NCBI GenBank assembly: GCA_958496175.1
Contig: OY292280.1
Span: forward strand, 12,400,001-12,464,000
Reading direction: 5' to 3'
DNA: 64,000 nucleotides
DNA from: Sisyra terminalis
Taxonomy: Eukaryota; Arthropoda; Insecta; Neuroptera; Sisyridae
The position numbers and the translations under genes are program-made. How positions within the stretch are numbered: position 1 is the stretch's first letter; every line of letters starts with the position of its first letter. This document shows, piece after piece, positions 23,301 through 32,199 of the stretch. The notes beneath the pieces are model-generated. The model saw only the letters and a program-made list of their open reading frames with translations, did not search any database and was not told the origin of the DNA.

Positions 23301-24997
23301 AATTTTTTTTTTCGTTGTATATATTTCGACGACATTTTCCAAAATAACAAAAATCGAGCCAACTTTGTACACGATTTTTGCTTAAATATTTTCATCGTTT
23401 GTGAAAATCAACTTTTCCCATAGTAAATTTTCGAATTTAAACTGAAATATTACGTTGTGGTCCAGTTTATGAAGTATAATTTTATATAATAATATATAAA
23501 AATTATACCATAAATTTGAACAGAAGTTCAAACAAAAATATTTGTAATGTTTTGTCCAGATACGTATTTCGATTGCCAAGCAACTTCCTCAGTGGTCATC
23601 AAGTAGTTTGATCCCTCCGTGAATGCTTTGTGATGATTCACAATTTTGTGAATTTGTGAATCATCACAAAACAATCCCGAAGCGACGAAACTACTTGATG
23701 ACCACTGAGGAAGTTGCTTGGCAATCGAAATACGTATCTGGACATTACGTTACAAATGTTTTTGATTCAAATTTATGTTTATAGTATGATTTTTATATAT
23801 TATTATATTAAATTACACTACATAAATTGGACCACCAAATATTTTATATATTGTACAAACAGTATAACTGTTCAAAGTCAGCGAAAAAATCTTAATTGGT
23901 CACATAATGTGTTTATTTCAATGGTGTAAATTTAAAAAAAATACTCTGGGAATAATTGATTTCGACAAACGATGAAAATATTTGATGAAAAGCGAATTCA
24001 ATGTTTCCAAAAATTTTCTTAATTTGAAAAAGGTAGTATGATCGGAAAATGTAGAAAATTTTTCCGAATCATCAAATCGTTTACTGTGTTATTTCAAAGT
24101 TTTAAATTCCAAAATATATAGTGGGAAAAGTAGATTTTCACAAACGATGAATATATATATGAAAAGTGAAAAATATATATATCAGAATAAATAATTTCTA
24201 AATTCCTTTGTTTTAGTGTTTAGTGTGTTTTAGTGGGGGGAAGATTCAAAAAAATTTTTTTTGATTTTTCCTATAGTCTTATTATTGATTATTATTTTTC
24301 AAAATTTTCCTTCATTTTTGTTTTCATATATCAAAATCCAATATTCTTAACATCTTTCTATATAAAAGACTAAATTATTTTGTTTTCACAAACGAAACAA
24401 TTTTATTCACAAACTATTAAGAAAAGAAAATTTTGGAAAAATTAAACTTTCAAATATTATTGGCTAGCCGGAATATGGTTATTTCTTACTATGGTTTTTT
24501 TCTTGGAAGAGGGGGATACAGCTTCTCTGTATCCTTCAAAAGTTCTAAGGGATTGGGGAAAAGTCAGTGTTTTATTAGAAGGATTTTTTTGGTGTTCAAG
24601 TAAGGGATACCCGTGAGAAGCCAGGGTACCCAGGAGCGAGCCTTGTCTCTCTATACGCACCCCTACCGTTTCGACTAGTTTCGTTCAAGTTCGTAATACT
24701 TCGGTTTACAGACATACGGAGGATAATGGAAATGGCGCTCGACTTCACGACTCGTTGTTGACGGCAAACCATGCGCATGCGTGCATGAGTGCCGACTATG
24801 AACTAACGCTGATCCTAAAAGAGATTCGTTTCATCACGGACCAGTTGCGCAAAGAGGACGAAACTTCGGATATCACAAAAGACTGGAAATTCGCTGCGAT
24901 GGTGGTCGATAGATTGTGCCTTATCATTTTTACATTATTCACGATTATTGCTACGTTGGCAGTCCTGTTTTCAGCGCCACACATCATCGTGTCGTAG
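2307..24997 (+). CDS. nAChRa7: Nicotinic acetylcholine receptor alpha7-type subunit, spliced gene (exons 1b-11)
   Basis: This gene encodes a subunit of the cation-permeable, acetylcholine-gated Cys-loop channel of the neuronal plasma membrane. Exons 2-11 (5890-6029, 6271-6315, 11381-11490, 11597-11777, 15964-16039, 21478-21759, 21876-21985, 22120-22278, 22368-22534, 24712-24997) all have GT-AG borders and join in phase into 518 residues. Counting from the first Gly of exon 2, loop D Trp is 71, the Cys-loop is C132-C146 with the canonical 13 intervening residues, loop B Trp is 153, and the vicinal C197-C198 mark it as an alpha subunit. M1 is about 215-238, M2 246-265, M3 279-300 and M4 485-510. 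M2 has Glu at -1', Leu at 9' and Glu at 20', the pattern of a cation channel. The C-terminal part ([28 protein letters not shown]) resembles insect alpha7 more than alpha5 or alpha6. That paralogue assignment is from memory of the family. The start exon is uncertain; see the two first-exon entries. Confidence 0.93.
2401..2722. repeat. Foldback MITE family B, copy 1
   Basis: Outward arms carry CTGGCAACGATGCATTTTC at the left and its near complement GAAAATGCAACGCTGCCAG at the right, around an AT-rich centre with ATTCGCGA-like words. The left edge overlaps the beginning of intron 1 of the receptor gene. No coding capacity is seen. Related copies lie at about 2814, 3138, 36762, 41490 and 58727. 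Confidence 0.65.
2814..3030. repeat. Foldback MITE family B, copy 2
   Basis: The left arm begins gcttatgtcccatttaggtc and the right arm ends gacctaaa-like/gggacataagc, so the arms are complementary over about 50 bp. The inner parts contain TTGGCAACGTGGCATTTTC and GAAATGCAACGTTGCCAG. Confidence 0.7.
3138..3330. repeat. Foldback MITE family B, copy 3
   Basis: The element has the same arm words (TCTGGCAATGTTGCATTTTC at the left, CAACGTTGCCAGATATTG at the right). Three copies of the family follow one another within 1 kb of intron 1, which suggests repeated insertion or local duplication. Confidence 0.6.
3650..4190. repeat. Degenerate units of the ATTTCGATTGCCAAGCAA repeat
   Basis: Four diverged units spaced about 120-160 bp apart carry ATTTCGATTGCCAAGCAA or variants (near 3675, 3825, 3945 and 4105) in the orientation opposite to the ordered array that follows. 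Together the two parts form an imperfect inverted arrangement. The stretch lies within intron 1. Confidence 0.6.
4190..5755 (+). repeat. 163-bp tandem array, about 9-10 units
   Basis: The word ACGTATCTAGGCAATACG recurs with a spacing of exactly 163 bp (about 4235, 4398, 4561, 4724, 4887, 5050, 5213, 5376), then 197 bp to 5573, then 163 bp again into a degraded last unit. The 34-bp excess comes from an internal duplication of an AAATTTATCTTTAAAG segment near 5456. Each unit contains TTGCTTGGCAATCGAAATAC, the core word of the dispersed foldback family A. The array ends about 130 bp before receptor exon 2. Confidence 0.95.
5890..6029 (+). CDS. nAChRa7: nAChR alpha7 exon 2: start of the extracellular domain
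   Basis: The acceptor tttttcag and the donor gtaagt bound a 140-bp exon, the usual size of nAChR exon 2. It encodes the N-terminal helix and first strands ([19 protein letters not shown]) and a potential N-glycosylation site NES at residue 28. It starts in phase 1 and ends in phase 0 at ...QIIDV. Confidence 0.95.
6271..6315 (+). CDS. nAChRa7: nAChR alpha7 exon 3 (45 bp)
   Basis: The exon has exactly 45 bp, the conserved size of nAChR exon 3, and reads [15 protein letters not shown]. It is bounded by ttctttccag and gtaagt in phase 0 on both sides. Intron 2 before it is 241 bp. Confidence 0.95.
7359..8667. mobile_element. 1.3-kb TIR element with GGGGACCGGAAAGTAATAC ends
   Basis: GGGGACCGGAAAGTAATAC at 7363 is matched by its exact complement ending at 8663. 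The termini can be read as TTAA-GGGGACC...GGTCCCC-TTAA (piggyBac-like target) or with TA duplications at 7357-7358 and 8668-8669 (Tc1/mariner-like); the sequence alone does not decide. The interior holds about five repeats of a segment with GTAGCAACTTTGTGTTACTA (near 7935, 8056, 8135, 8272, 8411). A minus-strand frame (7652-7852) reads ...[11 protein letters not shown]...RTVDELLNI, faintly like the C-terminal part of a Tc1/mariner transposase. The element looks non-autonomous. Confidence 0.75.
9761..11120. mobile_element. Array of hAT-like termini and internal repeats (about 4 units)
   Basis: The left end reads CAGTGGTTCATAACCT and the internal and right ends read AAGGTTAAGAACCACT, complementary hAT-type termini. 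The segment AATTATGGGTTCGATGAA...CAGTATCTCTAATAAGGTTA recurs at about 9911, 10270 and 10910, with a deleted unit near 10610. It looks like tandem amplification of a hAT MITE inside intron 3. Confidence 0.75.
11381..11490 (+). CDS. nAChRa7: nAChR alpha7 exon 4: loops D and A
   Basis: This 110-bp exon (the usual exon 4 size) runs from gatgcag to gtaaat and encodes [17 protein letters not shown] through [10 protein letters not shown]. It carries the loop D Trp, the loop [10 protein letters not shown] motif with its Tyr, and an NTS glycosylation site. It ends in phase 2. Confidence 0.95.
11597..11777 (+). CDS. nAChRa7: nAChR alpha7 exon 5: Cys-loop and loop B
   Basis: This exon follows a 106-bp intron. 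It encodes [20 protein letters not shown] (with an NGS site), the Cys-loop [15 protein letters not shown] and loop [10 protein letters not shown]. The donor is gtaaga. The preceding short intron contains CAAAGCTC, AAAAGCTC and AAAGCTTTTT words. Confidence 0.96.
12400..13015. repeat. Foldback element family A, copy 1
   Basis: This is a palindrome of about 600 bp. Outer arms pair ATACCTCTTCAAAAGTCAGTT with AACTGACTTTTGGAGAGGTA. Inner arms pair CGCTGACTTTGAACAGTTAT with ATAACTGTTCAAAGTCAGCG, and the core has GATACGTATTTCGATTGCC on one side. No transposase is visible. Confidence 0.85.
13165..13445. repeat. Foldback element family C, copy 1
   Basis: The left arm carries TAGATGATAAAATTCAGATC, and the arms meet as AGCAACGTTTCGTTATGTGT versus ACGATACGTAACGAAACGTA, separated by about 60 bp. 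The right arm ends in AATAACCTGAATTGTCTTC. Related copies lie near 20325, 41090, 53046, 53486 and 57133. Confidence 0.75.
14110..14545. repeat. Foldback element family A, copy 2
   Basis: TTCGCTGTTCTTTCAACAGT and GATACGTATTTCGATTGCCA at the left are mirrored by TTGCTTGGCAATCGAAATAC at the right. The terminal word CTATTAACATTGAATGTTG is shared with the neighbouring copy, so copies 2 and 3 abut. Confidence 0.75.
14527..15031. repeat. Foldback element family A, copy 3, with intact termini
   Basis: The element starts with TTGTAACTATTAACATTGAA and ends with the matching complement TTCAATGTTAATAGTTACAA. The arms are complementary almost throughout and leave a loop of about 50 bp around 14760. This is the best guide to the family's full extent (about 505 bp). 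Confidence 0.85.
15964..16039 (+). CDS. nAChRa7: nAChR alpha7 exon 6
   Basis: This 76-bp exon reads [20 protein letters not shown] and then EWDLI, the strand region between loops B and C. The acceptor is ttttcag and the donor gtgcgt; it ends in phase 1. Confidence 0.94.
16680..17890 (+). repeat. Tandem array of about 165-175-bp units (7-8 units)
   Basis: The word CTACTAAATCAGTGTTT or a variant recurs at about 16852, 17025, 17201, 17371, 17540 and 17865. Each time it is followed by a short T-rich segment, a TCATCCCCT-type segment, CTTGGGGGCTAAAAA and TCTATAGTACTTAAAAAA. Units are diverged (about 75-85% by eye), so the array is old. It ends at a segment GGGGTGCGGGAACCTCTGTT that resembles a hAT edge. 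Confidence 0.85.
19130..19291. repeat. Small inverted repeat with TTATGACAAAACAGAAC
   Basis: TTATGACAAAACAGAAC at about 19131 is matched by GTTCTGTTTTGTCATAA at about 19274. The left arm is followed by further ACAAAACAGAACA iterations. Confidence 0.6.
19590..20320. repeat. Foldback family A fragments, copies 4 and 5
   Basis: ATACGTATTTCGATTGCCAA occurs near 19600 and 20023, and the opposite-strand form near 19745 and 20160. They pair into two incomplete palindromes with GTATTGTCTTGATACG-type flanks. A further single arm lies near 20587. Confidence 0.65.
20325..20490. repeat. Family C half-copy
   Basis: The sequence runs from TAGATGATAAAATTCAGATC through GCTACGTTTCGTTACTTATC to CATCAGGCTTCTATAAAAA. 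It represents one arm of the foldback seen at 13165. Confidence 0.65.
20880..21025. repeat. GGGATCCCGC palindrome cluster
   Basis: GC-rich words GGGATCCCGC and GCGGGATCCCGC recur about five times within 140 bp of otherwise AT-rich intron, with a perfect GCGGGATCCCGCGGGATCCC core near 20940. Its function is unknown. Confidence 0.6.
21478..21759 (+). CDS. nAChRa7: nAChR alpha7 exon 7: loop C, M1 and M2
   Basis: The 282-bp exon begins at [17 protein letters not shown], with the vicinal cysteines of an alpha subunit. It continues through M1 ([20 protein letters not shown]) and the pore-lining M2 ([20 protein letters not shown]) to [14 protein letters not shown]. Intermediate-ring Glu, Leu 9' and Val 13' are present, as in calcium-permeable alpha7-type channels. 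The donor is gtaatt, in phase 1. Confidence 0.97.
21876..21985 (+). CDS. nAChRa7: nAChR alpha7 exon 8: M3
   Basis: After a 116-bp intron, this 110-bp exon encodes [20 protein letters not shown] and [16 protein letters not shown], namely M3 and the beginning of the cytoplasmic loop. The donor is gtacgt in phase 0. Confidence 0.96.
22120..22278 (+). CDS. nAChRa7: nAChR alpha7 exon 9: cytoplasmic loop, Gly-rich
   Basis: This 159-bp exon encodes the amphipathic MX-like segment [18 protein letters not shown] and then a low-complexity [17 protein letters not shown] linker. The intracellular M3-M4 loop is the variable part of insect nAChRs; the Gly/Ser run looks specific to this lineage. The donor is gtaagt. 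Confidence 0.92.
22368..22534 (+). CDS. nAChRa7: nAChR alpha7 exon 10: cytoplasmic loop
   Basis: After an 89-bp intron, the exon encodes [34 protein letters not shown] and [13 protein letters not shown]. The DVEL...[18 protein letters not shown] block is a hallmark of the insect alpha5/6/7 group. The donor gtatgt falls in phase 2. The frame stays open for about 120 bp into the intron, which I treat as noncoding. Confidence 0.93.
22535..24711. other. Intron 10 (2.2 kb) with one large foldback
   Basis: Apart from the family A foldback at 23383-23982 and an echo of its outer arm near 24120-24150, the intron is AT-rich and without recognisable genes. Confidence 0.7.
23383..23982. repeat. Foldback element family A, copy 6, near-perfect hairpin
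   Basis: GATACGTATTTCGATTGCCA, the following CTTCCTCAGTGGTCATCAAG and GTGATGATTCACAATTTTGT at the left are mirrored almost base for base at 23650-23750. Outer arms pair TTTTCATCGTTTGTGAAAA with a complementary ACAAACGATGAAAATATTT near 23960. A transcript of intron 10 would contain a hairpin of several hundred bases. Confidence 0.85.
24712..24997 (+). CDS. nAChRa7: nAChR alpha7 exon 11: MA helix, M4 and stop
   Basis: The last coding exon begins [16 protein letters not shown] and contains a His/Ala stretch ([11 protein letters not shown]). It then has the amphipathic MA helix ([20 protein letters not shown]) and M4 ([17 protein letters not shown]) and ends in SAPHIIVS and TAG at 24995. The short C-terminal tail is extracellular and of normal family length. 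Confidence 0.96.
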
Positions 24998-25450
24998 CGG
25001 TTCATTCCAATGTTGCCAACATCTCAATATTACCATCTACGCGTCTCAACATTATCGTTTTGTTCACCGCAAACCTTCAGATATCTATTTTTTTCTTTTC
25101 ATCCTAAATATGACTCAAAGCTCAAAGCTCATATTTAAATGTGTGTTATTTCATAAATTTTATAAGCTCGTATTAATAACTAATTCAAAAAAAAAAAATT
25201 AATAATATACTGAATAATTATAATATATATACATATATAAATTTCTAGCGGGATTTCAAGTCCTGATTAATCATACACCCTAAAAAATTATTTGAAAAAA
25301 AACAATCCTCAGTTCTTGACACTTTATTAAATGATATAACGACTAACATAGAATAGAAACAAATCCCGAAAATTGAAAAAAAAAATTATTGGTGATTAAT
25401 AATAAAAAAAAAAAACAAAATGCGAAATTTAATTATAATATATCAACTGG
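24998..25450 (+). other. Probable 3'UTR of the nAChR gene
   Basis: AT-rich sequence follows the stop. A possible AATAAA polyadenylation signal is seen at 25401, in an A-rich tract. The true end cannot be fixed from sequence. Confidence 0.35.
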
Positions 25451-28268
25451 GGATGGGATATAGTCGAAAAATTGCCAACTTAAAAGTAAAAAAAAAGCGG
25501 TTCAACAAAATGGCGGATCAAATCAAAATGGCGAATAAATACAAGTACAGACTGTTAGATTTTTATAAGTACATGTGCCTTATAACAAGCTGTACTTGAA
25601 TCCATAAATCCACTTCGAATTGATATACATAAAAGCGGTTCAATTAGAAAGTTGCCAATTTTTTTACAACCTCAATCCTCATTTGATGATTTTCTTTGAT
25701 TTTTTTCTATTTTCCTTTGAAAATGCGACAAACAACAAATCAAAATGCGAATAATCATAATATTCTAATAACTTTATTTTTTCATATTTCTTAAACAAAT
25801 CCAATAACGTTGCTCATTTTGAAATCAGAATTAGTTCCCTACATATGCGCGTGCGCATATGATAGGTACGCATGCGTTAAATAGTTCGATTCTCATTATC
25901 TTAGTATAAGACAAACAAATCATACCATTCTGTGATAAGTTATATTGTTGAGTTACGATTAAAAATTTGACGAGGTATATATAAAATTTAGGAAATATAT
26001 AATATATATATATATATCAATAACATAAATTATTTATTAATTGTACGACAAATTTAACTTTAAATTGAGATTAATAGTGAGCTCGATTTTATTGAACATT
26101 ATATATATCTATATATATATTTAATCTTCCAAGTTGCTCAAATCGAATTGTTTTCCATTGATTTATCGGCTTTAATCGATTTGAAAAATCGAGCAACTAT
26201 TAGAGTCAACTTAGAGGTTGGTTCATAACTTTGATGAGTTTGAAAATCCCGCCACCCTCGTTCCTGAGTCCTTGAATCCTTTGCCAAAGAAATTCCTTAA
26301 AGTTTAAGCAAAAAATATAACTGGAAACATAGAAACTAATTATATCTTATATTGTGATTCCATTAAATGGAAAATTTAAAACAAAAAAAAAGATTGTGGA
26401 AATCTAAGTAAATTTTATATATACATATATAGAGGAAATCAATTTGGATAATCAGTGGCAAATATAATCAAGAATTGTTAAACTAATTAAATCATTATGG
26501 ATTTCGTTTTTTTTGTCATAAGCCGATTTCCAAGTACTTACTTTCCAAAAGTTGGCAATACTGTGACCAGTAGAGGGAAATTTGGGTAAAAATTTGGTGA
26601 CAAATGAAAATTAGTAAGTACTTGGCAATTCGAAACTCAATAGTCCATTCTGACCAAACTTCTGTCAATTTATTGTTCTGACTATATTCTACATTGCTCC
26701 ATTGAAAATGTCCACAAAAAGCGGTATGTGGACGTTTCTTGTTGCATAACATTAAACTCATTTAATTGGTCATTTGTTAAGACTTTGAAAAATTAGTGAG
26801 GGAAATTTTGTTGTTTTATTACGCCAGCAATAAAATGCGATGATATTGATATCTACTTTTGTTATAGCGACACAAAAGTTTTGAACAGGTCTACAAAAAT
26901 GGCAAAAAAAATAATAATCTTACCATCAAGATTATTTTCTTTGAGTAATACATTGAAAATATCTTTATATTTTTTAACACCTTATTTTTTTTTTCAAAAG
27001 TTAAAGTCCTACAAAAAAGGTTTTTTTTTGGATAAATTTATTCAAACGTTAACCGTTATTCAATGTTATTCAGTCTAAATACTTCTTGATCCTGGGTACT
27101 TCATCTAATAACGGATGCATTAATCTAGTCTAAAGATTAAACTTTTGACTAATTATTGCTTAAATTTATCAAAAAAAAAAAAAAACATTTTGTAGGATTT
27201 TCACTTTTCTAAAATAATTTTTTGTAGATACTTTGATTATGGATTTAAAACCCCAACGCATTGATTAGCTTAAGGATAATTGTTCGCCATAGTGTGCGGC
27301 CAGCCTAAGGATAAAAAAAATTGTAGGATTTTTACTTTTCTAAAAAAATTTTTGTAGATACCTTAACTATTGATTAAAAACCCCAAAGAAATCTTTCATT
27401 TGAGAATAGCTGCTCAATACAGTGTTTTTAGTTGAAAGAAAAAAGAATCTACAAAAATTTTTTGGAAGAGTGAAAGTTCTACAAAAAAGGCAAAAAAATT
27501 TTTTTTTTGGATAAATTTAATAAATAATTAGTCAAATGGAAACCGTTATTCAATGTTATTCAGGTTAAACACTTTTTGATACCGGTGGCTTCGTCTAATA
27601 AGGGATACACTAAATTAGTCTGAAGATGCGTTCCATAAGGCGGCCATAACGCTCATTATATTCCTCTAATTGTCGGAAGTTATAAGCGTTGTGGGTGCCA
27701 AATGGAACGCATTTTTAGGCCGACTGCACACTATAGTGAACAACTATCCTCAAACAAAACATGTCTTTAGAGTTTTTACTCGATAGTCAAAGTATCTACA
27801 AAAATTTTTTTAGAATAGAAAATTCTACAAAAAAGGTTTTTTTTAGCAAATTGTTATTCATAAACAAAAATTTTTTTGGGGCTGGTATATAAGATAGACA
27901 TTGAAGTAGGTACTGCTAGTTCAAATAATTATTATACTATATTTTCATCAGGTCCTTTAAATATAATAATAAAATTTCAGGTTTTTACGGATCAAATTTT
28001 TTTACGAGTCATTGTTTTTTATACAGCAGCAATGCATTAGATGCTTGAGGAAGTCATGATAAGAGGCGAAACGTTGGTGAGTTGGGAAAAAAAATTGACA
28101 CATAAAAAGTTTCGATCTGTACAAACTTAAAATTTTATTAGAAATAATTATTATACTGATAATTATTAGTTTAATAAACGAAAAGCAATGTACAGCGAAT
28201 TTACTGCCAACCCCAAAGTAATGTTTCGTAGATTTTTTGCACCAATGTAAGGCCGGCTTTAGCTAGGC
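25451..28268. repeat. Intergenic AT-rich DNA with a mixed direct/inverted repeat at 26990-27850
   Basis: Nothing gene-like is visible at 25.45-26.99 kb. From 26990 the segment TCTACAAAAAAGG...AACCGTTATTCAATGTTATTCAG...TCTAATAA occurs twice (about 26995-27140 and 27478-27630). Segments around TTTTTGTAGATAC occur at 27230 and 27350 and inverted at 27440 and 27800 (GTATCTACAAAAA-type). A short foldback with GCGTTCCAT...ATGGAACGC ends lies at about 27628-27715. Confidence 0.6.
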
Positions 28269-28586
28269 CAGGGTTCCCAAAACTTTTTTTTTGTGGAACT
28301 CTAACGAAAGTTTTCATAGATCATGGAACCTTGCCATATAAGGTGCCATAAACTAGATTGGAAGTATGTACTAGTAGCGTTGATATATGAGCAGTGGCGT
28401 AGCATTGGGGAAGCAGGGGGGTGACAACCCCCTTAAGGGACGTAAGGGATGGTTTTAAGGGGCGTTACTTTCTCTAGTTGTTCTTAGCTCTTCTTTAGAT
28501 TATCTTATGAATGTTATAAGATCATATGACAATTTATTTCGTGGAACCCCAAAATTTTTTCATGGGACCCACTTTGAGAACCACTG
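28269..28586. mobile_element. hAT MITE with 8-bp target duplication
   Basis: The left end is CAGGGTTCCCAAAACTTT and the right end reads AAAGTGGGTCC-type in complement (…GGGACCCACTTTGAGAACCACTG), the CAGNGGTTC terminus of hAT elements. The flanks agctaggc and ctctagac agree at 5 of 8 positions, and the right copy fits the nTCTAGAn target preference known for hATs. The interior is noncoding. Confidence 0.7.
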
Positions 28587-30239
28587 CTCTAGACTCAAGT
28601 TAATTGGAAATTTAAGTAATGACACAAATGTTGTGGTTTGATTTAAATTTAGCGTTAATGGAACAACAAAATGAAATTGTTATAAATTTAAAGCGGGGAG
28701 TAGTAGGTATGTTTGATTTAAGGTAGTACGAGTTTGGTTATAAAATGGCGTGGAATGTTTGTGTATGATGTGTATATGTATATATAATATTTATAAAAAT
28801 TTCATAGATATATAAGATAAATATATATACATATTTAAAATTCAGAAAATTGAACCAAAATGTTCTTAAAAATTAGAGGTTCAAAGTATATTTAAATTGT
28901 AAGCTTTCTTAGCTTTCTTGTTTTTGAAAAGATTTTCCTTTTAGAAAATGTAACAATATATATCGAGTTAAACAACGTATTCGAACAAAATGTATTTGTC
29001 AGGAAAATTCGGAAAAATCATGACTGAAAATGCGACTTGAATGCGGCTTGGTTGCGTTGAGGAAATGAACTATAAATAGTAAAAGCGGGTTTTTCTTTTT
29101 CACACTTTTCCCAACGAAACCGACTCGGATGCTTTTCCTGCGGATTTTCCTTTCGTGATTCATTCACAAGAACATAAAAATCAAGGTAAAATAGTACAAA
29201 TTAAATTATTTGTAAGCACACTTAGTCAAAAAAATCAATCGTGATTTAAAATTTAAGAAAACGATTTTCCAATTTGAAAAGAAAATCGTCCGGAACTGCC
29301 CTTAGAATTATACTACAATTGATAATAAAAGACATGGTTTTTCCGAGTTGGTCTCATATAACGAATTTTCGTGGATTCATTTGGCAATTCACGTCAATTT
29401 TCAAATCAATATAGATATTAATAAATAAATATATAATTAAATATAATAACTGTCCAATTTTCCGGGAATACAATTTTCCCGAAACGTTAATTTTCCCCCG
29501 TAAACAAATAGAAAATGCGACTTGTTAATCGTTACACAAACGAAACGAAAAACTCTATCAATAATTTATCTCGGGGACATTTTATGTTTTTCACCGGGAA
29601 ATTTATTCGCGGAAAATTTGCAGTCAATCGTTCCAATAAGCCTTATTCACAATATGTCTGTGGTGTTTCAGATATATTTTTATCATCAATATTTAAAGAA
29701 AAATTATAAAAACAATATAAAAAATGATAAGAGAAAATAAAAATTATTATTATGAGAAAACAAAAATTAATAATGTATATTCCTCATTGGAGCAAAACAA
29801 AAGCAATGCTCAAAAAAAAAAAACAAATGAGAAACTTTTGAAAAAAATGATAAATAAACCGTAAAAAATGATTTCTTTGAAATAATCACATTTTACTGAA
29901 TTTATTTTTGCGTTTGTTTCAACCATTTCGTTACAGATATCAGCATCCGCCATTTGCACCCCCAGGGGGCCTTTCTACCTCTAGCAGTTCAATAAAACAT
30001 AATATAACTTCAGAAATGAGTAAAAAATTTTACAAAGCACTCATTTCAAGCATAACATACCATTTTTTACACAATTTTTTTCCTGCAGAAGTGACCTTGT
30101 TTTGATCATCAGGGAAGATTAAGAAAAAGTTATAATGATCACCTAATTTATGGGGATTTAAGCAAAGTAAAACATAAATTCTATAACGTTATTTTCCAAA
30201 TAACATGACTCAATAATATGGGGTGTTTTTATTTTTAAT
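28587..30239. other. Intergenic, AT-rich, no gene seen
   Basis: The stretch contains A- and T-rich sequence with scattered short frames that have no motif. Around 29.0-29.7 kb there are many TTTTCC/GGAAAA words of the kind that recur near 50.6-51.2 kb. I cannot support a gene. Confidence 0.5.
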
Positions 30240-30910
30240 TTAGTTGGGATTCCCAGGATGAGGTAATTTATGCTGTGACACTACTACTCTACTGTTTCCT
30301 GGGTCCCTATTTCACTTAGTTGTGACCATAGTTTTTCGACTGTTTGGATTCCAGGATTTGCTATCCCTAGTTCCTTATATCTCTGTATTAAAGCCCTGCA
30401 TTCCCATATGTAAAGAATGCTAGAAGTGGCTTCATCCTCAGCATAGAAGAATAAGTATCATCCAATTGTATGCAGGTGTTTTTTCAAACCATAGTGGCTA
30501 CTCTGATTTGTTTTCTTGTTAGATTAGGTATTTCAATAGGTAGGTTCAAGTATGATTTTCCCACAATCTTTTACCGAATTCTCCAGTACTCTTCTTTAAT
30601 TATCAATTTCCCAGTAATGAGTTTCCTGGAACCTTATTTCTTTTAGTTGAAGCCATAGTTTTTCGATTATTTTGGTTCCAGAACTTGTTATCTCTAGTTC
30701 CTTATATCTCCATTCATTCAGACCACTGCATTTCCATAGAAAGTAAGAAGTGACTTCATCCTCAGAATGGAAGAATCAGCATTTTGGATCACCATGTAAT
30801 CCTAGTGCATACCGATATTTCTTTAACCCATAGTGGCTACTAAGGCCGATTAGGTATTTCAGTAGTTAGGTCCAAGGTTTTCCCATACTCTTCTACTGTG
30901 CTTTCCAGTA
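30240..30910 (-). pseudogene. Decayed non-LTR retrotransposon RNase H tail, two tandem copies
   Basis: Read on the minus strand, the first copy gives ...HYGLKKHLHTIG...AEDEATSSILYIWECRAL and then RYKELGIANPG. This resembles the HxxLxxH...C/E-E-DE-T-xHIL-CPAL motif that ends jockey/R1-type ORF2 proteins (RNase H region), with stops and frameshifts. A second, more degraded copy lies at about 30590-30910 with the same ...CTCAGAATGG... / ...GAGGATGAAGTC... block. Both are dead. Confidence 0.6.
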
Positions 30911-32135
30911 GTGTCCCTCCATACTAAACAAAAATTTTTATAGCCCCATTTTTTGATGGTATTTTCATCTCCCGATTTTGTTGCACCAATTACAGACACC
31001 AAATCTCCGAAACTAGTGTCCCAGATCTTTGACGGGTAAAAATATCAACTCTTTAATTACTCTTAATACTATTGAGATCAGGTACCTACCCAAAGTTGAT
31101 CACTCTCCCAGAATACCCAGACTATTAGCAAATATGTGGATTGCGCTGTTTTTATCGCACTTCCTTAGACAATCCCGTGCTCAGGTAAGCACAGTAAAAG
31201 AAAAATATTGGATTGGTAAAGTAAAAGAAAATGGTCATATTTTTATGAATGTTCCATTGTGTGAAAAAATAAGATGAAGTTAGTACAAAACTAGAACATC
31301 CACTCAAAAAAGCCTTCCTGACGGCTAAATTTCCAACCCCAACTTATTTTAAAGATGAAAACAATCTTCCGTTAATATTCTTAGCAAGTATCAGAACCTT
31401 CACCAGAAGATAAACTATTAAAATCGATCAAGTTACAAGGAGTTCCTAGAAAGATAATAAACAGTATGAGACTCGGCATATCTAAGAGATAATTTTGAAG
31501 ATACACAATAAATCAGTAGAGGAGATGCATTCAAACAAGTGTGTAGGTTCCCCAAAAATAAGGGTACTGTATCCTATCTTCGTTTTCCTGTTTAAAACAG
31601 ATCTAGTTTCTAGATACTAGAAGGAAAAAATCACAGTAAAAGGATGAGGAATTTTCCTCAGAAAATATCTATTGAATTTAAGTAATGTTGCTCATATCTG
31701 ATCACTGCGGTATGGAAACCATTTTGCATACTACTGAGGAACTATAAGGTACTCCGATGTGTAGGTTTACTTAGACAAAAGATGAAAGGGCTTCCCTCCT
31801 TTAAATGACTGCATAGTGACTATAGAATTAATGGATTACACAAGATTTACTCTCAAATTTTATAAAAGTTCCAACTTTTGAATTCGAATAGAATTGGTCT
31901 TCTATAGTATTCTACATAAATTATATTGCAACCTTTAAAAAAGAAAAATATTTTAATTTCTAAAGAAAATTTTGCAAAAGGACCTTGAATACCAGGAAAG
32001 GTAATAATAGATTTGAGCTGGGAAGTATTAGAAAAAAACGTATGAACAAAGATGGTATTCGTAGAATCATTGCTGAGGAGAGACCTGGAAGGAAAACTGT
32101 ATCTTTATTACCAATCAATATCTTCCATAATGATA
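30911..32135. other. Retroelement-derived flank of the left inverted-repeat arm
   Basis: Fragments similar to the RT-tail repeats inside the arm occur at about 32000-32135 (AGGAAAGGTAATAATAGATT, GCTGAGGAGAGACCTGGA). The remaining sequence has no recognisable gene. Confidence 0.45.
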
Positions 32136-32199
32136 AGGCGTTTCCCTAAGAAACGGAGTGCCAAATGAAGAAATCAGGAGGAAGACCAAAGTTACGGAA

